Shown here piece after piece: positions 36,101 to 44,353 of a stretch of DNA of 64,000 nt (positions within the stretch are counted from its first letter, which is position 1; each line of letters starts with the position of its first letter). The translations under genes and the position numbers were made by a program. Source of the DNA: a virus; IMG/VR virus record IMGVR_UViG_3300021424_000026, positions 1-64,000 of that record; one strand, written 5' to 3'. The notes beneath the pieces were generated by a model. That model had not been told where the DNA came from and searched no databases. It saw only the letters and a list, made by a program, of their open reading frames with translations.

Positions 36101-37118
36101 ATGTTTTACTTTCAGTTAGTGATGATACGTCTTCTTTTGTCCAACAATTTACTAAGTTCTGCTCAAACAACTCCAATCTATTCAAAAGTTCGTCAAGAGC
36201 TAGCTCGGGGAAATCATTTGGTATCAATCCTTTCTGTTTGTAATCTCTGTAGACTTCATGTATTTTGGCGGTACCACCTTCCTCAAATTGAGTTATCGAT
36301 GCTGATTTTGTTGAATCAGACAATTTTTTACTGATCGTGTATTGACTTTGATACATGTGTGGAACTGACAGTATCGACTGTAAAGATATTTCGTTAAGTA
36401 TGTTGAACTTATACCCATAAAATTGTAATGTTACTCCATAGTTTCCCGAAAAAGTATTGAATCTTGCATTGAACGAAATCAAGTTCAATTGATATCTGAT
36501 TGCTTGTCCATAAAAACCTTTGAGAGTTAGGTAGAATGGTGGATATGGTAATTGGAAAAAAGCGGCGTATGGTGATAAATCTCCTTTTTCAAATAAAGCT
36601 CTTCCTTGTATATCCTCCAACTCTATTGTAACCTGAGGTATAAATGATGTATCTATCTTACAGTTGATTTGTGTGATTCCAAGTAATCCAGTATCATTTT
36701 GATTTTGTGTTGGTAGACCCGGTTCCAAATTTGCTACTGGTTTTTGTCCCGTTGGTGGTACGAAAGAGGCTGAAGATTTATTATTACTTCCTTTATTGAG
36801 CACCCCGAGACCTGTAATTTCGTTTGTATAATCATTGGTCAAATACTTTTGACCACCTGGTTTCATGAAATTTATTTCTGCGATAGAAACTGTACTAATT
36901 TGATCTTGAACTGTTTGTCCTACGGCTAATTTGGTTCTTGGTAACAGTTTTGTTTCCAAGTTAGCATACATTACCAAGTTTTCTTGGGCAACAGATCTCT
37001 CTTTAATCTTTCCTTGGTTGTCAACTATTTTATTAGGATCAACCACAATAAAATTTTGAACGTCAAAATCTACATAGATATTTCCGTCCTGTCCTGTGAA
37101 TACACTATTACCTGCCAT
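30114..37118 (-). CDS. Giant baseplate hub/spike-like protein with possible cell-wall hydrolase segment
   Basis: 2334 residues, one of the largest proteins in the window. N-terminus MAGNSVFTGQDGNIYVDFDV. At about 1858-1880 the segment MFNGAYLITSVQHTISPGVF resembles the end of baseplate hub (gp27/gpD-like) domains. Residues ~1975-2125 (RSQLAMAVFVFSYVSSAKGE, FGNNYTNVSLQIDWG, KPFARFETLAKFLGFMF) faintly resemble glucosaminidase/transglycosylase folds (nNn-, F-x-x-F and tyrosine-rich patterns). That would be the tail's wall-opening enzyme, but it is tentative. The C-terminus (from ~2190) is beta-rich, ending in Cys-rich CGVCYPNGTNG. It overlaps the gp53-like gene by 11 bp. Confidence 0.6.
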   Translation of the reverse strand: MAGNSVFTGQDGNIYVDFDVQNFIVVDPNKIVDNQGKIKERSVAQENLVMYANLETKLLPRTKLAVGQTVQDQISTVSIAEINFMKPGGQKYLTNDYTNEITGLGVLNKGSNNKSSASFVPPTGQKPVANLEPGLPTQNQNDTGLLGITQINCKIDTSFIPQVTIELEDIQGRALFEKGDLSPYAAFFQLPYPPFYLTLKGFYGQAIRYQLNLISFNARFNTFSGNYGVTLQFYGYKFNILNEISLQSILSVPHMYQSQYTISKKLSDSTKSASITQFEEGGTAKIHEVYRDYKQKGLIPNDFPELALDELLNRLELFEQNLVNCWTKEDVSSLTESKTFSKDLDTFLGVIYTNKDSWFEVNCDQEKAIIVKGMGETLYPLKKAVQEGTNTNGVTQKQEVDSKLKSLVTENNSKLAQNSVFGSEGGKDKNLEVKSTVTYENMFVEIESSSIDYVATFKIRKKVDRKPETSEEAELRAQIAKELLLKIEFNDQGQEKSDKVKLYVFEGNGRFTGLINKMYETLNSKAQAEEERITAVLAARLESKDQGVGFRPSIKNIITVIMASTEAFIRLLDDVHKKAWDQREDPDRRTAVLKYPSSDAKDDVQILNKQNLVPIYPWPQYFVQDDKNPQRFVIQYPGDASVVDSTKAFDYKKWPEVEFVEEFIKATTERGPQVPDTTTKENEEEEINRLTLNGIEFPQSNLPYFSKEEVKFFFEIWERTYLNSHYNRFQRGGNIKEIYETIGRNEADNIINALGISSPFLIQKLKNYGFNFENYLGVLSHISNQGTGPSIQKLIRDIFATSYIQSEVERPFEIYDNSTIQGASPTVNRGLTQTDLNNFKTLIETNVKPDFCDTYPFTNISWDQTNLETSAKGLAGLFYNTKNTLFVNNDKKVITNFIETTTNESIRPVTSFSYKNFTQPVVPQNNLNIFYQYRDKPSQFLSTEGICVGSNGNDYVAQTTSILNTSYFVNALQNGVADWQAKKEYPFVQGAYLLLNSLPLSTLRGTYKNKGGVESLDYIASSIKRFGGVHKLPYPWILKLGSIYHRYKKFVNDNVDILDTCWKNFDYVNNFDPVTGRVDKVYELSFEPDTLSKVYLQGYYFSTTTPQAPISFTSQTIQSGFYPKLINDMNVFLNGEPCFSTYSDEEIQLYVDVTMKVGNINESNVDQTFVSAGTPFNIFRMNPWTTTIKNTSTGTYYTSPSFGSIYNQVPYSIFDTTSTQGTYKSTINILDNSAIYNGSVRSFWGAPNYGYFDILRNPKPNPNEYMTLVQPEGEVQPMSLGFTYSSIEEIFAVFNKEQLEIMEQKFLDFSKSVYNINDNVGPSQPKITLNVDTNDPNRYLKNFQLMVREFFEIRSPEVNQPIKDYLKSAITQQFGNVISILNNFMEYDVVLRMGNPSNYNRKLFDSFNPDYKTGYIFVDNTSTPSTTTSVDFRLVDPFKFETYVTGSLPTLGGNVTLSASIAANPEAWKELLLQVGPTTIPELIFNDDGSFITDFFVDNNIRFNKNNVLICAPLIRIYATQKLSDKSLNSVSFQNLVREYSNQMLEYHKNVFNNLFSNLQKGLPDVNYPVQGKIKSAISGDLVKAQLYEMFKALNDKWISGNAYNEETLLQDFLFVDRASRSVGDSILVDVLDLPRRVRNLNTAASVFTLISGILVENNFSVMPLPAYVNFYNIQTPDGRNPVPKTESSADFANNLWGTFLNVDYRNSQPKLVCFYSEKPSNYPELGRNKDFRYKNDGFNCNSITDNPVISDDGKETNYALSNRCVGFNVDMGIRNQNVFKQFTISQDIGKATTESLVAVNNLANQSSGRDVVSNNVSLLNIYNERSYASTVTCLGNALLQPTMYFCLNHVPMFNGAYLITSVQHTISPGVFETTFSGVRQRVFSSIRPNNYLISLNKNLLQKLTTTDLKTATVKPNIGEVNQTSDKTNAAQNSCVELITTGVTTYQKDYSVTAANETKTSLQTFVNEMKNNNNSSSSDEKKRSQLAMAVFVFSYVSSAKGEEMKSFGNNYTNVSLQIDWGVGKSNKYFQKQFCCVNVGTDKGQQSKPFARFETLAKFLGFMFDSLDQSCKATEFETVSANSFIPTADAMYNYYKRFWPQIRDEKQQKNFETNQGKQVKAKIEEAMTKIAALFPTAGIPYVSTANPTTTTPSGQQVNSNVTPNATDRTIFSNARIPNTGIVYVINANVQNDGKLKIKGVIGPNTLSKDYPVDIYLVPLTGMGGEVKIGSSIMVKSTTGGNSFEFITPNSYTRELSAAANDKDKIGIRFKIKEYPEYSYSIVQVVLPLGCPGLNFIANQLIDEQDYQEILEDPCGVCYPNGTNGREIILYGKKCT

Positions 37119-37431
37119 AATATAAGAACTGGTTATCCAAAGCCGCTTTATAATCCTGAAGTGAAGTGATTAATGGAAATGGGACAACCAAGAAAGCACC
37201 GTCAAAAATGTTCTGTTCTAATCCACCAAATTGGGGATTGGCTTGTAATATCAACCATCCAAAATATGGTGATCCATAATATTCATCTGAAACTTTATCA
37301 AGTCTACTTCTATTAACTTTATAAATGTGTACTTTGTCGGTTGGTTTATTGGGTATATTAACAAAGGGCACGACGGTTTGCTCACCATTGATGAGAAACT
37401 CTTGGTATCGATTATAGTATTGTCCTCCCAT
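37108..37431 (-). CDS. 53: gp53-like baseplate wedge / LysM-like protein
   Basis: 107 residues, shorter than T4 gp53. VHIYKVNRSRLDKVSDEYYG, then SPYFGWLILQANPQ, is the LysM-like pattern typical of gp53 and tail protein X. It connects wedges or hub. It sits between the two giant hub-like genes with 1 bp and 11 bp overlaps. Confidence 0.75.
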   Translation of the reverse strand: MGGQYYNRYQEFLINGEQTVVPFVNIPNKPTDKVHIYKVNRSRLDKVSDEYYGSPYFGWLILQANPQFGGLEQNIFDGAFLVVPFPLITSLQDYKAALDNQFLYYGR

Positions 37432-40400
37432 TAATTAAACTTTACTTTGTTGTTCCAAGTTTTATTACTTGTATTTGAGTTTACCGTCTTTCCCAAATCT
37501 TTAATAGAATTCTTTTGATTATTTGTTGGTGTAAGAACTTGTTCAAACGTAAACTTTCTTTCTATACCCTTATTATAGGGCGTGAACTTCATAAAGTCAG
37601 CAACATGATCTTTTGAAAATTTCTCAATCAATGTCTGTGTGGCTTTAGTTTCACCATCATAGACTGGTTTAACTTTTATTTTCCAATATTCGTCGAATAC
37701 TCTTTGAATTTCCTGATTACCTTTGAATTCTGCGTTATTGATGACATTATCAATCATTTTTGATCTGAAGTTTTGGTATTCTTTGTCATTCAAGATCACA
37801 TTATTCAAAATCATGTAACCAATCTTGTTTGTCTTACCGTTTGCCTCCCAAAATAATCCTGACCCAACGGGATTGTTTGGATTTGTTAAAGGTATAAAAA
37901 CGTTTGTTTCGAGCCCCCCTTGATTCTTAAGACCATTTCTCATCACAGTCCCTTGGATTTGTCCACTCGATGTATTGTATGTATTAATAGTAGAAAGTTT
38001 TTCGTTAAAATCTTTTAAAGCCACCGCAACTTTTGTGATGTCACTCTTCATATCATTATATGTTGATGGACTAACTGGTGCACATTGGTAAATTTTAATT
38101 GTGCCGTTCTGTAAAGCATATCCATCGGTTAATAAAGACCCACTATCTTGGAATAAAACATTCAGTCTATTCAATATTGCAGTAAGATTCAATTGTTGTT
38201 GTGTTGATTCTTGTATTGTTTGTGTAATCGCATTATAGTAACTCGAACGTTTTTCGTTCACAAAAGTTGAAAAGTTTTTCTTTATTACTCTTATGATTTT
38301 AGGTGAGAATGCAAAGTTTTTACTTTCCAAATATTCTATAAATTGATTACTTCCATTGTTGATACTCGTTTCATAATCAGTAAAGAACTTATTAATTCTT
38401 TTTTCGATGTTTTGGGACTTACCTACCAAGTTGTTAGTTGTAACACCGTTTGAGTTTATCAGCCCTTCCATGTAATACCTCTCATATCCCCACTGTTGTA
38501 ACATAACACCACCATATTGATTGACAATTGTTTTGGATTGGTTGATTGTGTTTGTAAAGAACGTTTGTGAAGAATTTAATAGAGAGTTCATTATATCATT
38601 ATAGTTGATGTCACCTTGGTCTAATTGTGAGTCAGTAATTGATCTTCTTGTGATTACACCGATTGTTTCGCTATTCCCTTTTCCATTATATGCATTTGGG
38701 TCATTTAGTGCATTCAAATTGTTGAGTGTCTCATTTGCTTGTATATTCTTAATAAATTCCGCATCTAAAGCTTGTGCACTTTCAATGTCAGTCGCGTCTG
38801 CTCTTTCGTCATAAATCTCCGTGTTCGCATAGTAATTGAACGACAACGCATTCTGTAGTTTGTCAATTGGTTCTTTAAGACCGGCTCCACCAATAAAATT
38901 GAAGCCAAGTTGGATACTAGCAATCATGGGTTGAACACCTATACCTTCAGGATTTATATCCAATAATAAAGGTTCATATGTAATACCTAAACTTGTTGGG
39001 GCTATCTTAATATTATAAAAGTCACCAACTCTCAAAATTAATATTGGTGGTGCACCAAAAGCTGTATTAACTGCCTGATCATATTGTACTGTCGTTTGTC
39101 CATTAACTTCTTTGATTGTTGGAATCGACTCGCCGGGTCTCATACATTGTTGTAAAAATGTAAGTCTTGTATTCAGTCCTTCAGGTGTCATAGAGTGGAA
39201 AGTTGGATCGAAGAATTGTAACTTGTCTTTCAAGTTGTCAAACACCAATGGCGTTTCCTCTTTGATAACCTCAAAATAATCACACTCCGTTAAAAACTTT
39301 CTCAACACTCTTTTTGTAATATTATCTCTTTGGACTTCAGTTATTGTTTCTGTTGGTCCTTGTACGTTTGTTTGGGTTGGACCTGTCACAACTTGAGGTG
39401 CTTGTCCGTCAGGTACGGCTGGACTTATTGTCTGTGTTGTTGTCTGATTATTTTGTGGTAAAGATGTTTTTGGTACAACAGTAATATCTGTAATTGTTGC
39501 TCTTCTACAAGCCATCGCATTTCTTGTGTAAATGTCTTTGTTAACAACACCGTTGTTATTTTTTCCATCACCATCAGTACAATTAATCTGCTCCGTTTTT
39601 AAAGTTTTCACGGATGTCACACCAGCAACAGGGACTCCCTTACTGTTGACCTCGACAACCCCTTGTTCACCAACAGATTCTTCCTTGAAAATTAGTGTTT
39701 GGGGGGTACTCGTAATGAATTTGTTTAAGTCTGTCTCTTTATAATATTCAATCAAAGATTTAACCCTTCTTTCACTTAATTCTTTGTTATAGTTAACTGT
39801 ATTTGGGGCGGAAGCACCTCCCTTGATAACAATGCGAACAGTATATCCGTCTTCCAAAATCTTTTTGAGTTCATTATAAAAGTTTGATGTATTATTAATC
39901 ACATTGAAACTAGCAATTACACCATCCCTAAACATGTTTTCGACTTGTTGTTTGGCATTCGGATCTTTCTGACCATTAGGTCCTGTTGCGTTTTTGGTAT
40001 ATGTGGCTTGGTTTGCAGGTGAGGTATAGACCGTATAATACCCTCCGTAACTACCGACTTGTCCTTTTTTAGGAATATCGTTATCAAAATATACTGATGA
40101 ATTTTTATACTGATCTAACGTATTCGGTGTCGGATCTTTTGTTTCAGATTGTGTACCTACTTTATTAGTTGCTCCAGGTATACCAACATTAAGTTGGGCA
40201 TTTGCTTCAATTATTTCTTCTTTTGTTACAGATGGATTAGTCAACATTCTTTGTATCTCAAACAAATCGGATCTGTTTATTGTTGCATATTTTTTAGCTA
40301 ACTCATAAATGTCATACTTTGTACAACCCGCTAAAAATGAATTAATGAGACCATCTATGATATTTTTTTTGGTCTGATCTTTTAAAACCTTATTGACAAT

Positions 40401-42308
40401 CACATTCAAAATTGATGGATGGTCAACAACTATTTTCCAATTCAACGTGCCTGATCTTGATGTGGACTTATAAGTGTATATTGGTTCTGGCCTACCAAGA
40501 AACTCTGAAGTATTCCATCCGGTACTCACGTTTTCGTTCACGGAAAGTCCATACGGTGGAAACCACATTACTCTACCCCCGTTTGGTCCTTTTTCACAAT
40601 CGGCTAAATCCTCAAACATTTTAGATGTTCTCCAAGCCAAGTTTTCAATTGAAAACATATACTTTTTAGCGTATGCTCCGTTTGCACCACCAATCAAATT
40701 ACTTGAGTCTTGTCCTCCATTTCTCCTGTTTGGAACAATGTTTAGGTTGTATGTCTTATCGAAAATTGAGTATGAAAATCTTCTTCCCTCGGTTGTTATA
40801 CCGTCGGTTTTTTGTAGGTCATTGTATTGTAAAAATGGAGTGTCTTTAGCAAATACTCTACAATACTCAGCACCAACCTCATTACCTATTTCACCAACAT
40901 AAGAAATTACTTTAGATCCTTTAGTCATTTCTTTATATCCATCGTTGAATACCTTACTTACCTGGTCTATCGCATTACCAACATGCTCAAATTTCTTTTT
41001 GCCGGGTGGTTGGCTTTCTACAATTCGTTGTGTTTCATCTAATATAGAACCTGTTCTAAATTTAAATCTCGTAGAGTTCGAGTCATCATAAGTTGATGGG
41101 TCGTAATCAGGGTCCTCTCCCATCTCTTTTCCACCTGGTCCAACATATTTTCCAGCGTTCTTACGATACTTTGGTGAAACCCATGTCATACCTCCTTCAA
41201 TACCTCCACCATCAACGTAAGGTACTCCAGCGGCACCCAAACCTGGTGATTGTTCTACACCTTCATAAAGTTCTGCTAGCTCTGATGGACCGTAAACAGG
41301 TGATTGTACCGCTCTTCCAAAATGGTCTGTTGGTATATCACCCAAAGGTGAAAATACCATGCTCGGCTCAGATGTTCTTGATCCAACATAATAATTAGAA
41401 CTATTTGCAGTACCTCTTACAATAGCCCCAGCTAGCCTATCGAAAAAGTTTCTGTCGTAATCAGGCTTGAACCTGTTCATATCTATGTTCCTGAATAGAA
41501 CACTTTTTTGTCCTGGTCCTGTATTGAGTAGGAATTTTTCGGATCCCGATTGTGGTGCACCTAATAGCCGTGCAAAGAATCTCCCAATTCCCGACTCAGG
41601 AATAAATGAAAAAGCTCTCTCAATTTGTTCAATTGTAGTTGGTTGACCAAGTCTAATCTCTGTATCGAAATATGATCCTGGTATTGGTGAGAATGGTATG
41701 TAACTACCTGATAGTCTAACCGCCAGATCTGCTGCGGCAATCAGTGGGTTTGCTGGTCTTGTAATTTGATAGTTTGGCTCTATCAAAGGTATTCTATTAG
41801 TTAATACACCAAATAGGTTACTTCCACTTGCTGCTCCGGCAATATTTGCTCTTCCTACTGTTCTTTGATAAATCTCAAGAGCGATTCTTTCTTCGAATAA
41901 TTTTTTTAGTTGTGTCGCACCAATCTTAGCAATAAATGAGTCAGAACTTAAAAGACCATTAGATCCTAATGGATCTCTATCAAATAAGATATCTACAGGT
42001 GAGTAGAAAGATGAATTGAAATTTGGATATGGTTCAAACTCGGATTCTTTTATTACAGTTTGGGTCGAGTATTCAAATGGTGTATCAGGTGAATAAACAT
42101 TGAATCTAGCCATTCTGTCGTTAAAAACAAAAAGTCCATATCCGCTTGGGTCGGGGCTAGCATCAACTACAGATTGGTCCGTAAGTATTGTAGAATACGC
42201 AATTTGACTCGGGTCGACGTATGGTGCCAACTTGTAAGGTCTCAGATTTCTTGTGAGAAGACGTTTTCTGAAAGCTTCGGTACTACCGTAATCTAATGGA
42301 CTCGGCAT
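37431..42308 (-). CDS. Giant baseplate/tube-initiation-like protein with OmpA-like domain
   Basis: 1625 residues. Around 580-640 it reads WFPPYGLSVNENVSTGW, then FLGRPEPIYTYKSTSRSG and LNWKIVVDHPS, a region seen in gp48/gp54-type baseplate proteins that start tube growth; assignment tentative. At about 780-890 a phrase IVIKGGASAPNTVNYNKELS, then ERRVKSLIEYY, has the G-x-S...LSxRRAxxV pattern of OmpA-like peptidoglycan-binding domains. A long helical C-terminal part follows. The gene lies after the tape measure, consistent with hub/tube-initiator position. A TATTTATT box precedes it. Confidence 0.6.
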   Translation of the reverse strand: MPSPLDYGSTEAFRKRLLTRNLRPYKLAPYVDPSQIAYSTILTDQSVVDASPDPSGYGLFVFNDRMARFNVYSPDTPFEYSTQTVIKESEFEPYPNFNSSFYSPVDILFDRDPLGSNGLLSSDSFIAKIGATQLKKLFEERIALEIYQRTVGRANIAGAASGSNLFGVLTNRIPLIEPNYQITRPANPLIAAADLAVRLSGSYIPFSPIPGSYFDTEIRLGQPTTIEQIERAFSFIPESGIGRFFARLLGAPQSGSEKFLLNTGPGQKSVLFRNIDMNRFKPDYDRNFFDRLAGAIVRGTANSSNYYVGSRTSEPSMVFSPLGDIPTDHFGRAVQSPVYGPSELAELYEGVEQSPGLGAAGVPYVDGGGIEGGMTWVSPKYRKNAGKYVGPGGKEMGEDPDYDPSTYDDSNSTRFKFRTGSILDETQRIVESQPPGKKKFEHVGNAIDQVSKVFNDGYKEMTKGSKVISYVGEIGNEVGAEYCRVFAKDTPFLQYNDLQKTDGITTEGRRFSYSIFDKTYNLNIVPNRRNGGQDSSNLIGGANGAYAKKYMFSIENLAWRTSKMFEDLADCEKGPNGGRVMWFPPYGLSVNENVSTGWNTSEFLGRPEPIYTYKSTSRSGTLNWKIVVDHPSILNVIVNKVLKDQTKKNIIDGLINSFLAGCTKYDIYELAKKYATINRSDLFEIQRMLTNPSVTKEEIIEANAQLNVGIPGATNKVGTQSETKDPTPNTLDQYKNSSVYFDNDIPKKGQVGSYGGYYTVYTSPANQATYTKNATGPNGQKDPNAKQQVENMFRDGVIASFNVINNTSNFYNELKKILEDGYTVRIVIKGGASAPNTVNYNKELSERRVKSLIEYYKETDLNKFITSTPQTLIFKEESVGEQGVVEVNSKGVPVAGVTSVKTLKTEQINCTDGDGKNNNGVVNKDIYTRNAMACRRATITDITVVPKTSLPQNNQTTTQTISPAVPDGQAPQVVTGPTQTNVQGPTETITEVQRDNITKRVLRKFLTECDYFEVIKEETPLVFDNLKDKLQFFDPTFHSMTPEGLNTRLTFLQQCMRPGESIPTIKEVNGQTTVQYDQAVNTAFGAPPILILRVGDFYNIKIAPTSLGITYEPLLLDINPEGIGVQPMIASIQLGFNFIGGAGLKEPIDKLQNALSFNYYANTEIYDERADATDIESAQALDAEFIKNIQANETLNNLNALNDPNAYNGKGNSETIGVITRRSITDSQLDQGDINYNDIMNSLLNSSQTFFTNTINQSKTIVNQYGGVMLQQWGYERYYMEGLINSNGVTTNNLVGKSQNIEKRINKFFTDYETSINNGSNQFIEYLESKNFAFSPKIIRVIKKNFSTFVNEKRSSYYNAITQTIQESTQQQLNLTAILNRLNVLFQDSGSLLTDGYALQNGTIKIYQCAPVSPSTYNDMKSDITKVAVALKDFNEKLSTINTYNTSSGQIQGTVMRNGLKNQGGLETNVFIPLTNPNNPVGSGLFWEANGKTNKIGYMILNNVILNDKEYQNFRSKMIDNVINNAEFKGNQEIQRVFDEYWKIKVKPVYDGETKATQTLIEKFSKDHVADFMKFTPYNKGIERKFTFEQVLTPTNNQKNSIKDLGKTVNSNTSNKTWNNKVKFN

Positions 42309-42322
42309 TTAGTTAATTTTAT

Positions 42323-42330
42323 AATAAATA
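42323..42330 (-). promoter_or_regulatory. TATTTATT box before the 1625-residue gene
   Basis: TATTTATT in sense orientation, 14 nt before the ATG at 42308, in the 38 nt gap after the tape-measure gene. Confidence 0.5.
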
Positions 42331-42346
42331 GGGAAAACAGGATTTT

Positions 42347-44134
42347 TTATTTGTCAACTTTTTCCAATATCGAACGTCCTGTTGCATCTTTCATTCCTGA
42401 TAATAAAGTATAAAGTTTTTTAGATCCTTCTTGTGATTCAATCCACTTTTCGATTGAACGTACAACTTCTCGGTTCATACTACCATCAGACTTGAATTCA
42501 AATGTAATTTTTCCGTCGTGATTTACGTTTTTGGTTTCTGTCACATTCACGTTCTTACTTATCTTTCCAAGATCCATCGTTGAAGACATTCCTTTTTGGA
42601 ATTCACCTCTGCGAGATGACCCAGGTTTCAAATAACCACTTATCATCTTACCAACCTCTGTCCTGTCATCTTTAAACCTTTCATAAAGAGAATCCATTAG
42701 TTTTTCAGGTATGGTTCCCATCTTATCGGCAAACTTAGAAATATCCACCCCTGATCCTTTCAGTTTATCCATAAGTTCTTTACCAACATCTTGGAAAGAT
42801 TTGTTTCCTTGGATTACATCTACCATTGTCTTTCCAAGTTCACTTATAGCATTACCTGTAAGTTTTTGTATATCCTCGGTACCAGGTGCAACTTTTTGAA
42901 ATGCATCTGTGACACTCTCACCTAATTTTCTAGTCAATTCAGGTAGTTGTCTCAAACCATCAGCACCTGCAACTCCATATACTATTCTGTTTCTTATCGA
43001 TGCAATATCACCCGCCATGACTCTTCCTGTATCCATTTGAGCCCTTGCAATTTCCTCCATGGTTTTAGGCTCTTTCTTATTTTGTTCTATGGCTTGCTTT
43101 AGTTGTTCTTCATTCAAATCTTTAATATTCTTGAATACTTCTTCTCCTTTTTCGTCTCTGACCTTAATTTGGTATTCCCCTCCCTTCATTTCTGCAATAC
43201 TCGCTATGTACATCTTATCTTCTTCAGACATATTACCGGTAAATTTGAGTTGTGATAATACTCTTTCTGAGTTTGCCGCAGCTAGTCCCATTTTACTAAA
43301 GTTTTCATAAGACATTCCCGCCGCCTTGGCAAGTTCTTTCATCTGTCTGATACCACCTGGGTCAATCTTGAAAGATCCCGTTTTTTCATCAAACGCTGTG
43401 AATTTTTTTGCAACTTCAGCTAAAGACATTTGTAGTCCAGCAGGATCATTGATTGATGCGTTCATCAAAGCAAATGGATCTCCTAGCAATCCAGTAGTCA
43501 CTCCTAATCTTTGAAAAGCCGCTGCAGTTTCGATAGCTCCTTCGGGATCAAAGACCTTATCTGCAAAGTTCTCGGCATCTCTCATATTAGCCCTCAACAT
43601 TGCTGACTGAGCGGCCATTTTGGTCAGACCCATTACCCCACCTTCAAAGTTGAACTTATTCAAAAGTTCGGCATTGTATACAACGTCTCCCATTATTTGT
43701 TGGGTGTTCATTCCTATAGACTGTACATAATTTACAGCACCAATCATGTTTTCCTCTAAATTTCCAAACTGAATACCAACGTCAGTCATAGTACTAACAA
43801 TAGATTCTATGTCTTTTCCTAACACTTTCGAAGTCGCAAATAATTCTGTGATTGCTTCACTCGATGCAACAACATTTCTTTTAGTGGCTGATGACGCAGC
43901 AATTATTGTCTCAGTTGCGTCTTTAGCTGTAGCGTCGAGTTTATTTAACTCAGGTGTTGCGAGAGATATTTCACGAACGGCATCACTAATTCGTTGTCTC
44001 ATTTGACCGAAAGTTCGGTTTACATCTGAGGCATATAGATTCAAAGCCTGTACTGCATCCGCAATTTGGCTTGGTATTGATCCGAATTTTTCAAATTCTT
44101 CCTTTGCCGATCCTATTTTATCATCCTGTGCCAT
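42347..44134 (-). CDS. Tail tape measure protein
   Basis: 595 residues. Long, helical, Ala/Met-rich (EISLATPELNKLDATAKDAT, MTDVGIQFGNLEENMIGAV) and placed directly after the tail-assembly chaperone pair, the standard place for the tape measure. T4 gp29 is about 590 residues, so a tail of similar length is expected. It is the protein that spans the tube and fixes its length. No membrane segment or wall-cutting domain was seen. Confidence 0.75.
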   Translation of the reverse strand: MAQDDKIGSAKEEFEKFGSIPSQIADAVQALNLYASDVNRTFGQMRQRISDAVREISLATPELNKLDATAKDATETIIAASSATKRNVVASSEAITELFATSKVLGKDIESIVSTMTDVGIQFGNLEENMIGAVNYVQSIGMNTQQIMGDVVYNAELLNKFNFEGGVMGLTKMAAQSAMLRANMRDAENFADKVFDPEGAIETAAAFQRLGVTTGLLGDPFALMNASINDPAGLQMSLAEVAKKFTAFDEKTGSFKIDPGGIRQMKELAKAAGMSYENFSKMGLAAANSERVLSQLKFTGNMSEEDKMYIASIAEMKGGEYQIKVRDEKGEEVFKNIKDLNEEQLKQAIEQNKKEPKTMEEIARAQMDTGRVMAGDIASIRNRIVYGVAGADGLRQLPELTRKLGESVTDAFQKVAPGTEDIQKLTGNAISELGKTMVDVIQGNKSFQDVGKELMDKLKGSGVDISKFADKMGTIPEKLMDSLYERFKDDRTEVGKMISGYLKPGSSRRGEFQKGMSSTMDLGKISKNVNVTETKNVNHDGKITFEFKSDGSMNREVVRSIEKWIESQEGSKKLYTLLSGMKDATGRSILEKVDK

Positions 44135-44147
44135 TATTAGCTTTTCT

Positions 44148-44155
44148 TATAAATA
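44148..44155 (-). promoter_or_regulatory. TATTTATA box before the tape-measure gene
   Basis: TATTTATA in sense orientation, 13 nt before the ATG at 44134, right after a hairpin. Confidence 0.55.
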
Positions 44156-44156
44156 G

Positions 44157-44184
44157 AAGAGGGAACAATTTTAAGTTCCCTCTT
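44157..44184. terminator. Hairpin between chaperone frame and tape measure
   Basis: 10 bp stem (aagagggaac / gttccctctt), loop aattttaa, spanning the stop of the chaperone extension frame. A T-run follows only on the plus strand, so for minus-strand genes it is a hairpin rather than a classic terminator. It may limit read-through or stabilise mRNA. Confidence 0.55.
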
Positions 44185-44353
44185 TTTTATTATCTTCAAC
44201 CCACTTTTCCAAAAGATATTTTCTTACGAATATTGGCATCACTAAGAAGTCCTGCCAAGTTATCTTCAAAAGTGTATTCAAATAGTAGAATTCATCGATT
44301 TGAGACTTTCTATAATCAGAAGAAAGGACGAAAAAAGTCCACCCCAAAGCCAA
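44171..44353 (-). CDS. Tail-assembly chaperone extension, likely made by translational frameshift
   Basis: The frame reads ...SSDYRKSQIDEFYYLNTLLK, then ITWQDFLVMPIFVRKYLLEK, then WVEDNKKEGT. The W-x-x-x-MP-x-x-R-x-x-L pattern matches the C-terminal part of tail-assembly chaperones (T4 gp51-like, lambda GT-like). It overlaps the upstream gp26-like frame by 38 bp in the +1 frame. The only early start is TTG at 44353, without a ribosome-binding site; the next in-frame ATG leaves only about 27 residues. So it is most likely read by ribosomes that shift at the T6C run (44330-44336). Independent initiation is possible but less likely. Confidence 0.7.
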   Translation of the reverse strand: MALGWTFFVLSSDYRKSQIDEFYYLNTLLKITWQDFLVMPIFVRKYLLEKWVEDNKKEGT

